Assembly: GCA_003255065.1 (NCBI GenBank) | Contig: QAOA01008548.1 | Coordinates: forward strand, 138,009 to 202,008 | Direction of reading: 5' to 3' | Length of the DNA stretch: 64,000 bases | From: Cercis canadensis | Lineage: Eukaryota; Streptophyta; Magnoliopsida; Fabales; Fabaceae | Part shown: piece after piece, positions 1 through 11,766 of the stretch | How the letters are laid out: every line of letters starts with the position of its first letter | Position numbering within the stretch: the stretch's first letter is position 1 | Made by a program: the position numbers and the translations under genes | Notes under the pieces: model-generated | Told to the model about the DNA's origin: nothing | What the model saw: the letters and a program-made list of their open reading frames with translations, nothing else | The model's database searches: none

Positions 1-482
1 TATTTACCCAAATATTATACTTTTAAAAAATTAAAAACTAAAAAAAATAATGTTAGAGTGAGTGGGTCCCACCAGACACGCCAGTGGGCCCACGGTGTGT
101 TCCCACACACTCCCACGCTTGTGTGCTTCTGCCAATTTTTGAGAAAATGTCAAATGGTTTGTTTCTGCCTATCAAGAATGTCATAGTGATATTCGGTACA
201 AAATTTCACTTTTTAGTTTGTTATTCAATTCTCATAGTTTTCGTCCATTGAGAAAATGTCAAGATGTCCACGCTTGTATCATATGCAAAGGACACGCCTT
301 GGGCTCATTAGTGTGTCCCATGTGGACACGCTGTAGGCCCATTGGTGTGTCCGGTAACTTTTGACTTTATTTTTTTTTAATTTGTTAATTTTTTAAAAAA
401 TATAATATTGAGATAAATAAGTTAAAAATTGTTATAATTATATAAATAAGTTGTAAAAGTATAATATTTGAGTCAATCAACC
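1..482 (+). mobile_element. Foldback MITE (31154-type family), left end cut off by window
   Basis: Non-coding repeat of the same family as 27960-28446 and 31154-31605, in the same orientation. Shared features are a poly-A/T-rich arm, a GC-richer centre with several copies of a GGACACGCC-like motif, and a right arm with TTATAATT-GTATAAATAAGTT-like sequence ending near 482. The left terminus lies outside the window, so no target duplication can be checked here. Confidence 0.6.
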
Positions 483-1049
483 AGAAATATCACACACAAG
501 ATTTTACATAATTTCAAATAGAAGTTGACCGAAAGTTTTGCACTCTTAAAGGTTTATAGCCATGTGCTCATCCTTGTTTTCATGAACATGTTCAAAAGTC
601 AACCCTAAAATCCTTTCTTAAGGAGCAGTACCCACTTCTTATATGTTTCTTGTAGTTGAAGCTTTTCTAAGCCATAATCTCATGGTTTAATTGGCTTCTT
701 TTAAGAATTTATTACTCTCTCTTCAATTTTGTTGGCAAGTAAATATCTTTTTATGATACATTATTTTGTGTCAATATCTTTTAGTGATCATCTAACATCT
801 TTTATCACAAAAATATTGCCATGAAAATGTAGTGTCTTGATGTGTATTTGGCAGTAAGGAAAATTATACTTTACTAAATATATGACCTTTCTCACATATC
901 AGGGAGACACCGTTGATGTAAAAATATTTAATTTTAGCCGTTTATTTTTAACGGCTAAANAATTTAGAAATAATATATTTATATACATATCATTTACACA
1001 TTGATTATTCTTTAGCATACAAGAAAGTATATAAGAAACATCTTAATTC
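483..1049. other. Intergenic, no gene seen
   Basis: AT-rich sequence without a convincing reading frame. There is a single N at 960. From about 975 to 1048 the sequence resembles the right half of the 212-bp MITE at 38465-38676, so it is probably the truncated end of another copy lying next to the one that starts at about 1050. Confidence 0.5.
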
Positions 1050-1078
1050 AGAAATTCTATAATACTACATGTGTATGT

Positions 1079-3713
1079 TATTGATATCCAATTTTGTCCG
1101 GGTTAACTTATCAAAAACAAATATCTTATAAAAATAATAAAATACAAAAAAAAAATGTGTTATTATTATTAAAACTAAAAATGATAAAATAAACACAAAA
1201 AAAAAAAAGAAATAATTGCCATTTGAGGCAACACTGTAAAATGTTGTTCTAGCAATCCAGCTTCCTCTGAAGTCCCACCATGTCATGCCTCTTGCAGCTT
1301 GAAAACAGGAAACAGGAAATCACATTAGTGCAACTTGCATAATTTTTCAGCTATAAAAAAATTTCGGAAACAAAAAAGAAAGTAGAGAAATTCTAGAAAT
1401 ACACCACAATATAGCAATTAGAGGGACTCCAAGCTCAAACACACACATCTTGCAGGAGCCTCATCCACAGGTATATCACCAATATTCACTTTTCTATTTT
1501 TCCATTTTTTCATTATTCACACCCATACACTAAGCATATCCAACCTATATATATATACTGATTCCATCCCCAGTAAAATAGAACCAAACCTAGAAACTTC
1601 TTTCCTTAGGATTTATGAATAGAATCAAGAATTAAATATAATAGAAGTTGATTTAGACAAAAGGAAACCAAATTAGAGTGAAAAATTTTAGAAGGAGAAA
1701 GAGATTTTTAGAGAGAGAACCAGAGTTTCAAGAGAAGGAAAGAGAGAAATTTTTGAGAGATTGTAAGAGAAATCATTACCTTAGCCACCAAGAGTTGAGA
1801 AGTAGAGACAAATCCATGTTTTCTCCCCTTGGATTCAAGAGAAAATCCATGCTTGCTAGACTTCCCATCCCCCTGCGTTTTTCCCCCTTTGCTCCATCTC
1901 CTTACTCTCCTCTCTGTTTCTTCTTGCATGGTTCTTTCTTTATGCTTGTATTCTGATTTCTTTTCTTTTTAAAGTTATTTACAATTTTCTTTTACTGTAT
2001 ATATGGCCCCTTATTGCTGTTGTGTTTTTTGTGCCTTTATTTTCCTTTGGTCTGGACCGAATGGTTTAGTTAGAGTTAGGTGTCCATTTTCCTTTTCCTT
2101 TCTTTATGTTTGTTTGCTGGTGGGCCATTCAATTAACACTATTTCATCTTTCTTTGGGCCAATTTCGAATTGGGCTATTCAATTAGCATTATTACAGCTT
2201 TCCTTTGAACTGGGCCGAATATGGCTGTGTTAGTATTAGTGTGGGTTGTTTTGGCCTTTTTCCTGATTTGGTAAGTTAGTGGACCTCTTTATTTTGCTGA
2301 TTTAGGTGTGTTATTTTTGAGTTGTTATTTTGTTTGGGCTAAAATTCTTTGGCCTCTTTATTTTGCTTATTTAATGTGATAGTTTTTGGGTTGTTAATTT
2401 GTTTGGACTTATCTATTTCACATACTACTTTTATTTTTATTTCTTTGATGTTATTTTAGTAAATAATTAGGCTAAAATAGAATTTAACATAAATATGTTT
2501 ATTTATTTGTTTTAGATCATTTTAATTAATTTATTTATTTTATAATTTTTATTTATTCATTACTTATTGTTATTATTACTCTTTATTTTAGAGGTCTATG
2601 TTTGTTTTATTTTTATGCTTTATGCATTTCATATTATATTTAATTCTCCTTGTTATAAATAAAATTAAAGCCCAATGATAAATTAAGTTAGGAAATAATT
2701 GTGTTGACAATCTTTTCTAATGATTTTAAAGTGATGGATAAATTTCTTGATTATGTCAAAGATATTGGTATGACCAATAAAATTTTCAATATCACTTTTT
2801 TTTTAATTAATATTTTTTAGCATTTATTTGTTATATTGTAATTTGTCTCGTTACATTTTTGTCATTATTTTTACTTATACTAGAATAAGATTACTGACGA
2901 GGAAATAATCAAAATTAGTCATAATGATGGCGACACTTTGACATTCCAGAAGTGAGAAATATCTCTTTAGTCTTTTCAGATATACTGATGGACTTAAAAA
3001 ATATCTCCGATAAAAATCTTTTACCGTGAAACTCAAACTCATTTCTTGAACGCATAATAAATTACCTTTTGTGTATTTAGTTATCACTTAGTTAGTAAGG
3101 TTGCTAGAAATCGCTTATGACGAAATAGATTAGGAGATGATTGTAATGACAATCATGAACTCTACCTAATAGTCTTGAGGCATCTTTTTAGGTTTTATCA
3201 GAGGNGAAACTCAAACTCATTTCTTGAATGCATAATAAATTACCTTTTGTGTATTTAGTTATCACTTAGTTAATAAGGTTGCTAGAAATCGCTTATGACG
3301 AAATAGATTGGGAGATGATTGTAATGACAATCATGAACTCTACCTAATAGTCTTGAGGCATCTTTTTAGGTTTTATCAGAGGTACTGTTAGGGCTTAATA
3401 ACATATTAATCTATTTTAATGACTAATTNATTCAACAATATTTTTAGATAACATAAAATTAAATTGGTAACTGTTCGTTAAAACGGGCGTTGTAGGGTGC
3501 TGACACCTTCCTTACACGTAATCAACTCTTTTACTTAAACTCTGATAACGTAGATCAAACTTTTTTTAATAGGCATCCAATTATGCCTTAAATTGATTGG
3601 TGGTGACTCTATTAGTTTTTTTCAATCTTTTTTTTTAATTAAAAGCTTTACAAATTTACAAATATTATTTTCGCCGCCTCGGGTCGTCGCACTCCCGAAA
3701 AGGATGTTACGAG
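1079..3713 (+). mobile_element. Solo LTR, copy 1 of 3 (Gypsy-like, non-coding)
   Basis: Homologous along its length to the LTR at 45132-48479. It starts with TATTGATATCCAATTTTG, which differs from the TGTTGACACCC start of the other copy by G-to-A and C-to-T type transitions, and ends near GATGTTACGAG. TATGT flanks it on both sides (1074-1078 and 3714-3718), which fits a 5-bp target duplication. No gag or pol frame is present and no second LTR lies nearby, hence solo LTR. A 178-base stretch is duplicated across the N at 3205 (3027-3204 against 3206-3383), probably an assembly join. A further N is at 3429. Confidence 0.7.
1351..1358 (+). promoter_or_regulatory. TATA-like box of LTR copy 1
   Basis: CTATAAAA follows a conserved AGTGCAACTTGCA block. 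The same arrangement is found in the two other LTR copies (45552, and on the minus strand at 10371-10378), which supports this as the LTR core promoter. Activity is inferred. Confidence 0.5.
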
Positions 3714-3892
3714 TATGTCANCATACTACAGTAACATGATAAATATACATAATTTTTATATTTTATTTGATATAAAATTAATTTATTTTGTTTTCTCAAA
3801 TAAACTTAAAACAGTTAATTTGTATAAATATCGTTCACACATTGACTATTCTTATATAATATGACATACAACAAAATATCTAAGAAACGTGC

Positions 3893-4299
3893 TTATTAAT
3901 TTTTTTTCCCAAATCATCTTAGTTATTGCATAAAATCTTTATTCATAAAATGGTATTGTTCTTGTCAAAATTGACTTAGTAAATCCTCTTTGGCGGTGCT
4001 TTCGGTTGTAACATTACATGAAGATTGAAGTGGTTCACCTTCTCTTTCTCTTGCCTCTCAAACTATATGGTTGTAATATGAAACCATTGCTAATTTATAT
4101 CTGAAACCATTAAATATATTAATGTTGATAAATAGAGTTAGGCTACAAATTTGATGGTTTAAATCAAAATGGGCTGTTTTAACTTGACCCAAATGTGTTG
4201 CATGCCAGTTTAGGTTCAGGCTGAGCAGGCCTATCCCTCTTGGTCGGCCCATTTTTTTCTTCTAGTTACCTTTTTCCTTTTTACCAATGAAAACCTTAA
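3893..4299. other. Intergenic, no gene seen
   Basis: AT-rich spacer between the split MITE and the PIF-like element. The only frames are short and without recognisable domains. TAA at 4297-4299 is the left target duplication of the next element. Confidence 0.5.
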
Positions 4300-5456
4300 G
4301 GTAGTGTTTGGTATCAACTATCGTATTCTCTAGGAATCTTTACTTTTCTGGTAATCATATTCCCAAGAATGGAATTCCTAGAAAATTTGATATTCTCATA
4401 TTTGATTATCATTTAATTTTCCTGAGAATCTTGTGATGTGGGTGTTTTTGTTTCTTTATGTTCTTTCTTCGCTAGGCTACAGGGCAGCATATGCCGCGTC
4501 AAATTTGGTGGAACATAGATTTTGGTTATGGCATTTTGCAACACCACCAGCAGCAAGGAAACAATTATATCAGAAATAAGCTACAAATTATATCAAAAAT
4601 CAACTAGATACTACCATTATATCCTCTAATACGGAAACAATTTCCTCCACCTAAGTCCCTCTACCCTTCTGCCTCCAAAACAAGGTATAAAATTCCTCTT
4701 CAACCATAAATTGCAAACCAGAGGGGAAATAAAACTCTAAATTCACGCAGCTCACAGACTAAACAGATGTCAAATATCAAGAAACAATAGTGAAATTAAT
4801 TTCAAATTTTAACAAACCCATTTCCCAGATCAGAAATTTCTACAAACCCATTGAAGGGAATGGACGAGAAATGTCAGACAAATAGAATGCAGAGAGAGAA
4901 GTGAAACCGACCACTCTAGAAGTGGTTGCAGAAGCATTTCGATGAGGGTGAGAAACGAGTATAGGATCCAATAAGCAAGCTCATCATCCACCTTGGATGG
5001 GCTCTCTATCACCACCACCGAAGCATTCCTGTTACCCAATCACAACCACTCATAAACAATATTTTTTAATCCCAAAATTATAGGGAGAATTTTTGTAAGA
5101 ATATATATATTTGATACTCACAAAGGCAGAGAAAATGGAGCAGAAGCTGTAGAATAAGAAGTAGATGAAGCCATGGTTGGAGGAAGAAGAGCTGAAATGA
5201 AAGCGAGGAGAGAAAGAAGGGTGCACGAGCAAGGCAGAGAAAAGAATTCTTGGCGCTAGGCACTACGAACCCAGCACTGAGCGCTGGCACCTCCATTCCC
5301 AAGAAAGTTTTATTCTCATTTTGTTTACAAATTTCATTGTCGGGTATCTTTTATTCCTGAGAATAATTTTGTATCTCTTGCACCAAACATGGGAAAGTTT
5401 TATTCTCACTTTACTTTTTCAAGAATATTAAAAGATAGCTGGTACCAAACACCACC
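4300..5456. mobile_element. PIF/Harbinger-like non-autonomous element with captured gene DNA
   Basis: Both ends carry an inverted repeat: left GGTAGTGTTTGGTATCAACT, and right, read on the minus strand, GGTGGTGTTTGGTACCAGCT. TAA flanks both sides (4297-4299 and 5457-5459), the 3-bp target duplication typical of PIF/Harbinger elements. The element is 1157 bp and encodes no transposase that I can see. Its middle carries an HVA22-like exon on the minus strand. The TIRs look degenerate further inward, so this is probably an old copy. Confidence 0.65.
4912..5028 (-). pseudogene. HVA22-like gene fragment inside the PIF-like element
   Basis: The minus strand encodes NASVVVIESPSK followed by VDDE, LAYWILYSFLTLIEMLLQP and LLEW. 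This matches the conserved block of the TB2/DP1/HVA22 family, in which plant members typically read YASVVAIESPSKLDDEQWLAYW. The exon is preceded by an AG acceptor at 5029-5030 and may end at a GT donor at 4910-4911. Compared with the family, Tyr is replaced by Asn at the start and the Gln-Trp pair after DDE is missing. Further upstream on the minus strand (5078-5302) there is a hydrophobic frame that may be another captured piece, but I cannot assign it. No complete HVA22 gene is present, so this is a transduplicated fragment. HVA22 proteins are ABA- or stress-induced ER membrane-shaping proteins. No function is expected here. Confidence 0.55.
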
Positions 5457-5459
5457 TAA

Positions 5460-5802
5460 GTTCTAAAATTTATTAATCCTAAAATGCAATAACTAGCAGA
5501 AAGTAGAGGAGAGAAATGAGAGACCCAATACTTCATAAAGTATATATATTTTCATTCTAATTATCTTTAGTAGCCGTTATTTTCATATCATATTTTGTTA
5601 ATATCACATATTATTTAATGGTTAAATATGATATAAATTAAATTACTCTCGATTAATATGAAAAGTTTGTAACTTTGACTAAAAAAATTTCTATATTGAA
5701 TTGAGATTTTTACAATTGACTAAAAACTTTCTATACTAAATGAGAGTAAATTAGTTTATATTATATTTAGACATTAAATAAGGTATAACATTAGTAAAAT
5801 TT
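5460..5802. other. Intergenic, no gene seen
   Basis: AT-rich sequence with imperfect inverted segments around 5630-5760 (reciprocal TTAAATTACTCTC and GAGAGTAAATTAG-like words), but no frame. It ends where homology with unit 2 of the F-box duplication begins. Confidence 0.4.
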
Positions 5803-6583
5803 TGTGTGGAAGTAGCAGTTCCCTAACTTTAACATAACATAAAATTTTCATATAAATTACACTAAAAGCAAATTTTTTGTAATTTTTTTAAAATAAATTA
5901 TACTAGTATGTAAAATTTATTTTTGAGTAATTATTATTAAATCAATCAAATAGAAAATAATTTCAAGTGAAACAATTAAAAAAATATTTTCAGGCGGATC
6001 ATAATTATAATTAAATTTTAAAAATGATTCTCATTAATGACCATTGACATGCATATGATAGTGATTGGTCAGTATGAGATGACCATTGAGAAACACCATA
6101 GATCTTTTGTTACTATGCGATGATCATTGGTCATCGAATAACAAATTTGAAAAGTTTTATTTTGGTGAATGAAAGTTTAAAGTGAGGAGAAATTACCATA
6201 TTCCAAGGTCTTACATGTCACATGCTTCAATGAAAGTTTTAAACGGTACTTACAGATTATCTATAAAAATAAAACTACTAGTAAGATAAATTTAAAAAGT
6301 TATCAATAATTATAAGGCTCTTGATAAGCTACTAAAGGCAATTTGGAGGGGCGGCAGCGCTATTCCTCTTAGTTGAGTAGGTTTTAGTGAAACTCATTCA
6401 ATGATTTTGTATCATTGTGAAGCCATAAAAAATTAAGTTACTTAGTATATGATTGAATAAATAGTTATTTATAAAATGTATATAAAAAATTGTGCCAAAG
6501 TATTTTCTCTTTTGGTAATATTTTAATTTTTTTAACATATAATTATAATAATGGGTGTTGCTTAGCAAAAACCTAATTACAAT

Positions 6584-7168
6584 TAGAGCTGGTAAAATGG
6601 GCTAGGTCTGATGGGCTGACCCGTTTTGGCCCAAAAAAAAGTAAGGTTGAGTTTTAAATATCCCAACCCGAATTGAATCGGGCCAATTTGGCTCGACCTA
6701 AATTGGCCTGTGACCCGTTTGGGTTTGGGCTGGATTGACCTTTTTTTTTTAGGAGAGACTACCAAATCATATTAATATGTATTTTTGAACTTTAAACTTT
6801 AAAGTATGTACTATTATAATTTTTTTTAGTTACTTTTACATCTTTATTTTAAATTTACACTTACATGTATTTTTTTATACGTCTTTGATTCTTTGTTTTA
6901 GTTTTATTTAATACTTTATACATATTTTGTTTTGTTCAATTAGATTCATTAGTAATTTGACCAAAATCACTAAAAAAAATCTAAACCTTTATTAAATTTT
7001 AGCCTAATTATAAATAAAAATAATTAAAAAATTATAAAAAATAATAGTGAGCTGCCCGTGCAGGATTAGGCCTACAATTTGCTGGCCTAATTAAAATCAA
7101 GCCAATTCGGCCCATGACTGAAACGGGCTGAGTCAAAATGGGCCATATTGGGCCATTACCCACATCTA
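6584..7168. mobile_element. hAT-like non-autonomous element, unit 1 only
   Basis: It starts TAGAGCTGGTAAAATGGGC and ends GGGCCATTACCCACATCTA. These are imperfect inverted termini of the form found in plant hAT elements. The 8-bp flanks are ATTACAAT (6576-6583) and ATTATAAT (7169-7176), seven of eight identical. Unit 2 has the uninterrupted site at about 16708 (CCTAATTGTAATACAC). It is 585 bp with no transposase frame. Confidence 0.7.
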
Positions 7169-7522
7169 ATTATAATACATTTATAAATATACTTTTTTGA
7201 CCGATACTTCGTTTTCTTTTTCTTTTTCCCCCTAAAGGTACTCGCTTTCGGAGTGATTCCTCTGAATATTGCATATTTGTAAACTATTGACACATTTACT
7301 GCACATTCTAAACTATTTCCTTAACTACGCCAGTTATTTATTTATTTTTATTTTTTTTACTTTTGCTATTGAGTGTTGAACTTTGGCATACATGTGGAGT
7401 GCCGAATTTTCACTGAAGCTCATTTGAAGTGCCGCATTTTGGTTTTTTTTGTTTTGTTTTGTTTTTTTTCCATGGCTTGAAGTGTCGAATTTCCATTCTT
7501 TGAAGTGTTGAATTTTTCCCTT

Positions 7523-10500
7523 TGTCGCAACGTCCCTTTTCGAGAGCGCGAAGCAGAGCGGCGAAAACCCCCCCACGAGAAAAAAATAAAAGTATAAGAA
7601 TGCATAATATGATGCAAAAGAATGGAGTCGCCACCAATCGTTTTATTCCATTTTTAAACAAATGAAATAGTGCAATTGGACACCTAAAAGATTTGGTCTA
7701 TGTTCAGAGTTTGAATTTTGGGGTTGATTACGTGTAGGGAAGGTATTAGCACCCTACGACGTCCGTTTTTAGAACGGTTACCTATTTAATCTTTTGTTAT
7801 CTCTTAAAGTGAATTAAATTGGTTCTAATAGTGTGTTTAAAATAAAGCAATACTTTGTTAAGTCCTGCCAGTCCTTTTGGCGAAAACTAAAAATATGTCT
7901 CAAGACTATTAGGTAGAGTTTGTGATTGTCATTACAATCTCATCCCGATCTATTCCGTCATAAGCAAGTTTAACATTTTTAATAATAACTAGAAAATGTA
8001 TGAAATGTAATTTATTATAAATGCTAAAAAATGAATTTGAGAATTGTGGAAAAAAAGTTTTTTATTGAAAGTCTTTCTTTAGCCCACCAGTACATCTGGA
8101 AAAACCAAAGAGACACTCCTCACCTCCGGAATGTCAAAGAGTCGCTGTCATTACAGCTATCTTCAATTATTCCATCGTCGATACTTTAAATCACATTTTA
8201 AGGTAAATAAAAGCATGATATTATGCATAGATAAGATTTTTTTTTTTTTGAAGAATTACGCATAGAAAATATCATTCTCAAGAGTTAGCCTCAAGCTCTG
8301 CCAGTACCTCTGGCAAAACTAGAGAAACCCCTTTACATCCGGAATGTCAAAATATCGCTATCATTATAGCTAAATTTTGACTATTCTCTCGTCGGTAATC
8401 TCAATCTAGCATAGGTAAAAAAAATGATGATGAAATGTAATGAGATGTATCGTAATGCAACAAATAAATGCTAGAAAAATATTAATTAAAAAGATAAAGC
8501 AATATTGAGAATCTTATTGGCCACATCAGTACCTCTGGCATAACCAAGAAAATTATCCCTCCCCTTAGGAACATTAAGAAATAATCGTTCACACAATTAT
8601 TCCCTAATTTAATCCGTCTTCGGACTTTGATTTTATTTTATTCACAAAATGAAATGAAAATAATCATAACAACATATCGCATAGGGTAAATAATTAAAAG
8701 CATGAAATAATAATAATAGTGATGATTGAATTTATTCACTAAACTAATAACTAATCTGCACATTATTAATGGACTCTTCATCAAATGGAGGCTTAACAAG
8801 GATTAACACTAATACTAAGCCAAACCCAAATAGTCTCAAGGCAAAAGGCCAAGGAAATAAGAGGAAAGGTTGGACCAAAAGCCCATTTCGTATGTGCTGT
8901 CCACCAAGCCTAAAATGTCATCAAGAAAGAAAAAAAAAATGGATCTAATCATAAAAACTAAGGCCCAAACCATAATTAAACCCATTAACCTAATGAAATA
9001 AAGCATATTCAGAACCCTAGCAAACTAATAGCCCAAATACATCACTAAAAACATATCAGCCCCAACAAATTAAAAAGAAGGACAAATTGGTCCAGCAAAA
9101 CGTGGGCCCAGTCCAAGAGAGAAATCAGAACACCCTACACAAGTGGTGCTCGGACCAGCAGCTTAATTGGCCCAAATACCAAATTAGATTTTAGACAAAA
9201 ATGAAAGAAAGACATGGACCAGCCCATAAACAACAAAAGAAACAAAAACTTCAACTTCCTAAAATTAACCCATCAGAACCTAACCATCCAAGCCTAAATC
9301 AAAAAGAAAAAGCAAACAAAAGTAAACTAACAACAAGACCAAAGACATCCGACCCATCCATTTAATAACCCAAAAAGATAAAACCACAACCCATATTAAC
9401 ACCAAAATAGGCAAAAGAAACAAAAAGCATTTAAGAAGAAAAATCCATAAACACTTATGGGAAGAAAACGCAGTACAAGAAGGGAAGCAAGGCAAAACAG
9501 AGAAGAAAACATCAACCCATCTCCTCCTTCCATCTTTGGAGCCATGGACTCAGTTTTTCAGCTAACAATGGCTAAGGTAAGAACCCTTCTTTCTCTATTC
9601 CTCTAAATACCTCTATTTCTCTTTTTTGAAATTTTATTTCTCTCTCTAAAAATCTATTTCTCTTTCTAAAAAATCCTTTCTCTTTCTAAAAAATTTCCTC
9701 ACTCTAACCGGTTTCTTTCTTTAAAATGGAAGATGGTTATGAGGTTGGATGCTTTATTGGCTTAAAAAAAATTAGTTCTCTTTCTTTTCCAAATCAGTTT
9801 CTCTCTCTAAAAGGGAGTTTCTCTCTCTAAAAATGGCTTTTTCTTTCTAACTTAATTTCTTCCTTTAATTCGGTTTCTCCCTTTTAATTTGACTTCCATT
9901 GTATCTTTTCTGATTCTATGCATGCACCTAAAAATTTCTAAGTTCCATTTAATAAAAAAATTGTGGATTTTGGAGGTGGCTTCAGTGACATTGATTTTCT
10001 TTTTGAGTGATTGAACATTGGTCCTTCCTCTGTTACTATGGTGATTTTGTTTGATTTTAAGATAATTTCTTTTAGGTCTTCATTTACTTTAAAATGATGG
10101 GGAAATTGAAAACGGGAATGTTATAAAAGACAGTTGTAGGTGTTGCGTGTGGGTTCAATAGAAATGGAAATTTAACACAAATAAAAAGGAACAAAAAAGA
10201 TAGTATTGGTACCTGGCTTTGGTTGTTGCTATTCAAATTTTCAGCGTTCTTCCTCTGCCTCCGTATCCCTCTGCTCTGTGTATCCGTTCCTTTTTTTTTT
10301 TGGTATTGCTCTTATGTCTGTGCATTTGCTTCTCCTTTTTCCTCCATTTTTCAGTATTGCTCGTGTCTGTTTTTATAGAGATATATTTGTGCAAGTTGCA
10401 CTGATATGGGTTGACGATTCCCTGCTTTCAAGCTGCCAAGGCATGGTTGGGAGGAGTGACCTAACTGGATAACAACATTTCACAGCAATGGGGTTGCTGC

Positions 10501-10698
10501 TTTGCGTGTTACCTTCAACAGCATTTATTTCTTCTCTGCTTTTAGTTTATTTTTATGTTATTCATTTGTAATAATAATTAATAATTTTTTTTTTGTATTT
10601 TTATATTCTTTAAGTTATTTTTTTTTGTGATTTTTGTTAGCATTTCAGTATTTTTAGCTATATTTGTTTATTTTGTAATATTGAAATATTTCTNAACA
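7523..10698 (-). mobile_element. Solo LTR, copy 2 of 3, nested in the MULE
   Basis: Reverse-oriented homologue of 45132-48479. On the plus strand it begins TGTCGCAACGTCCC, the complement of the family 3' end, and ends in AACA just after the N at 10694, where about 60 bases of the LTR's 5' end seem to be missing. CCTT flanks both sides (7519-7522 and 10699-10702), fitting a short target duplication, and the MULE arm resumes on each side. It has the same block order and promoter region as the other copies. No coding sequence. Confidence 0.75.
10371..10378 (-). promoter_or_regulatory. TATA-like box of LTR copy 2
   Basis: On the minus strand CTATAAAA follows a conserved CAGTGCAACTTGCACAAA block, as in the other two LTR copies. 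Transcription would run leftward, away from F-box copy 1. Confidence 0.4.
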
Positions 10699-11766
10699 CC
10701 TTTTATCTCCTACCTAGTGCCGCATTTTGGCCTTGTAAATATATATATTTTTTTTAAATTTGATGTTGGGAGTTGAATTATCACATAAGGGAGAGTCGCA
10801 TTTTGATTGGTTTAGGAGGGAAGGATCATCTCACGAATAATGAAAACATTCAGGAGGGAAGGATCATCTGCAAGCACAAACATGGCAAAACCCAACTTTT
10901 TTCTGCCATCCAACATGCTGTTAGGATGGTGGGCTACAATTAGATGATCCTTCCCTCCTGAATGTTTCTATTCTTCGTGAGATGATTCTTCCCTCCTGAA
11001 CCAATCAAAATGCGACTCTCCCTTATGTGATAATTTGACTCCCAACATCAAATTTTTTTAAAAAAAATATTCACAAGGCCAAAATGCGGCACTAGGCAGG
11101 AGATGAAGGGGAAAATTTGGCACTTCAAACCATGAAAAAAAATAAAAAAAGAAAGAAACCAAAATACGGCACTTCAAAGGAGTTCCAGTGAAAATTTGGC
11201 ACTCCACATGTATGCCAAAGTTTGACACTCAACAGCAAAATTAAAAGAAAAAAAAATTATCCTAATTAAGGAAATAGTTTAAAATGTGCAGTAAATGTAT
11301 CAGTAGTTTACAGATATGCAATATTAAGAGGAATCACTCTCGCTTTCGCTCTCTTACATAAGCAGCGTGCGTGTTCACTATCGACAAAGCCTAAACTGAT
11401 CGAACCCCATTTCCTATCCCACCAGCGACGGGGAAGAATGAAAGGCAGGAAAATGGCTTGACACACATGAATTTTTGAAGAAATTTCTCAAATTCTCGGA
11501 AACCCATTTCAAGTTTTCACCACAAAAATCAAATTCCCTTTCCATGGCTGCTTCGTCTTCGAANGCTTTCGCTCTCTTACATAAGCAGCGTGCGTGTTCA
11601 CTACCGACAAAGCCTAAACTGATCGAACCCCATTTCCTATCCCACCAGCGACGGGGAAGAATGAAAGGCAGGAAAATGGCTTGACACACATGAATTTTTT
11701 AAGAAATTTCTCAAATTCTCGGAAACCCATTTCAAGTTTTCACCGCAAAAATCAAATTCCCTTTCC

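Larger units (their letters stand above)
1050..3892. mobile_element. Small MITE (38465-type) split by a solo LTR
   Basis: Sequence at 1050-1078 and again at 3714-3892 corresponds, in that order, to the left and right parts of the intact MITE at 38465-38676. The left part has TTCTATAATACTACAT and the right part ends with TATCTAAGAAACGTGC. The LTR at 1079-3713 lies between them, so the LTR is the younger insertion. An N at 3721 lies inside the right part. Confidence 0.6.
7251..11339. mobile_element. Long-TIR Mutator-like (MULE) foldback element
   Basis: An exact 9-bp target duplication, TCGCTTTCG, lies at 7242-7250 and 11340-11348. The left end GAGTGATTCCTCTGAATATT matches the reverse complement of the right end closely for hundreds of bases. 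The left arm is 7251-7522 plus 10699-10870, the right arm about 10941-11339, with a loop of roughly 70 bp between. Without the nested LTR it is about 0.9 kb and almost wholly palindromic. No MURA transposase is encoded. The paralogous empty site survives in unit 2 near 17790 (TCGTTTTCG followed by CTCTCTTACATAAG). It lies directly upstream of F-box copy 1. Confidence 0.8.
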
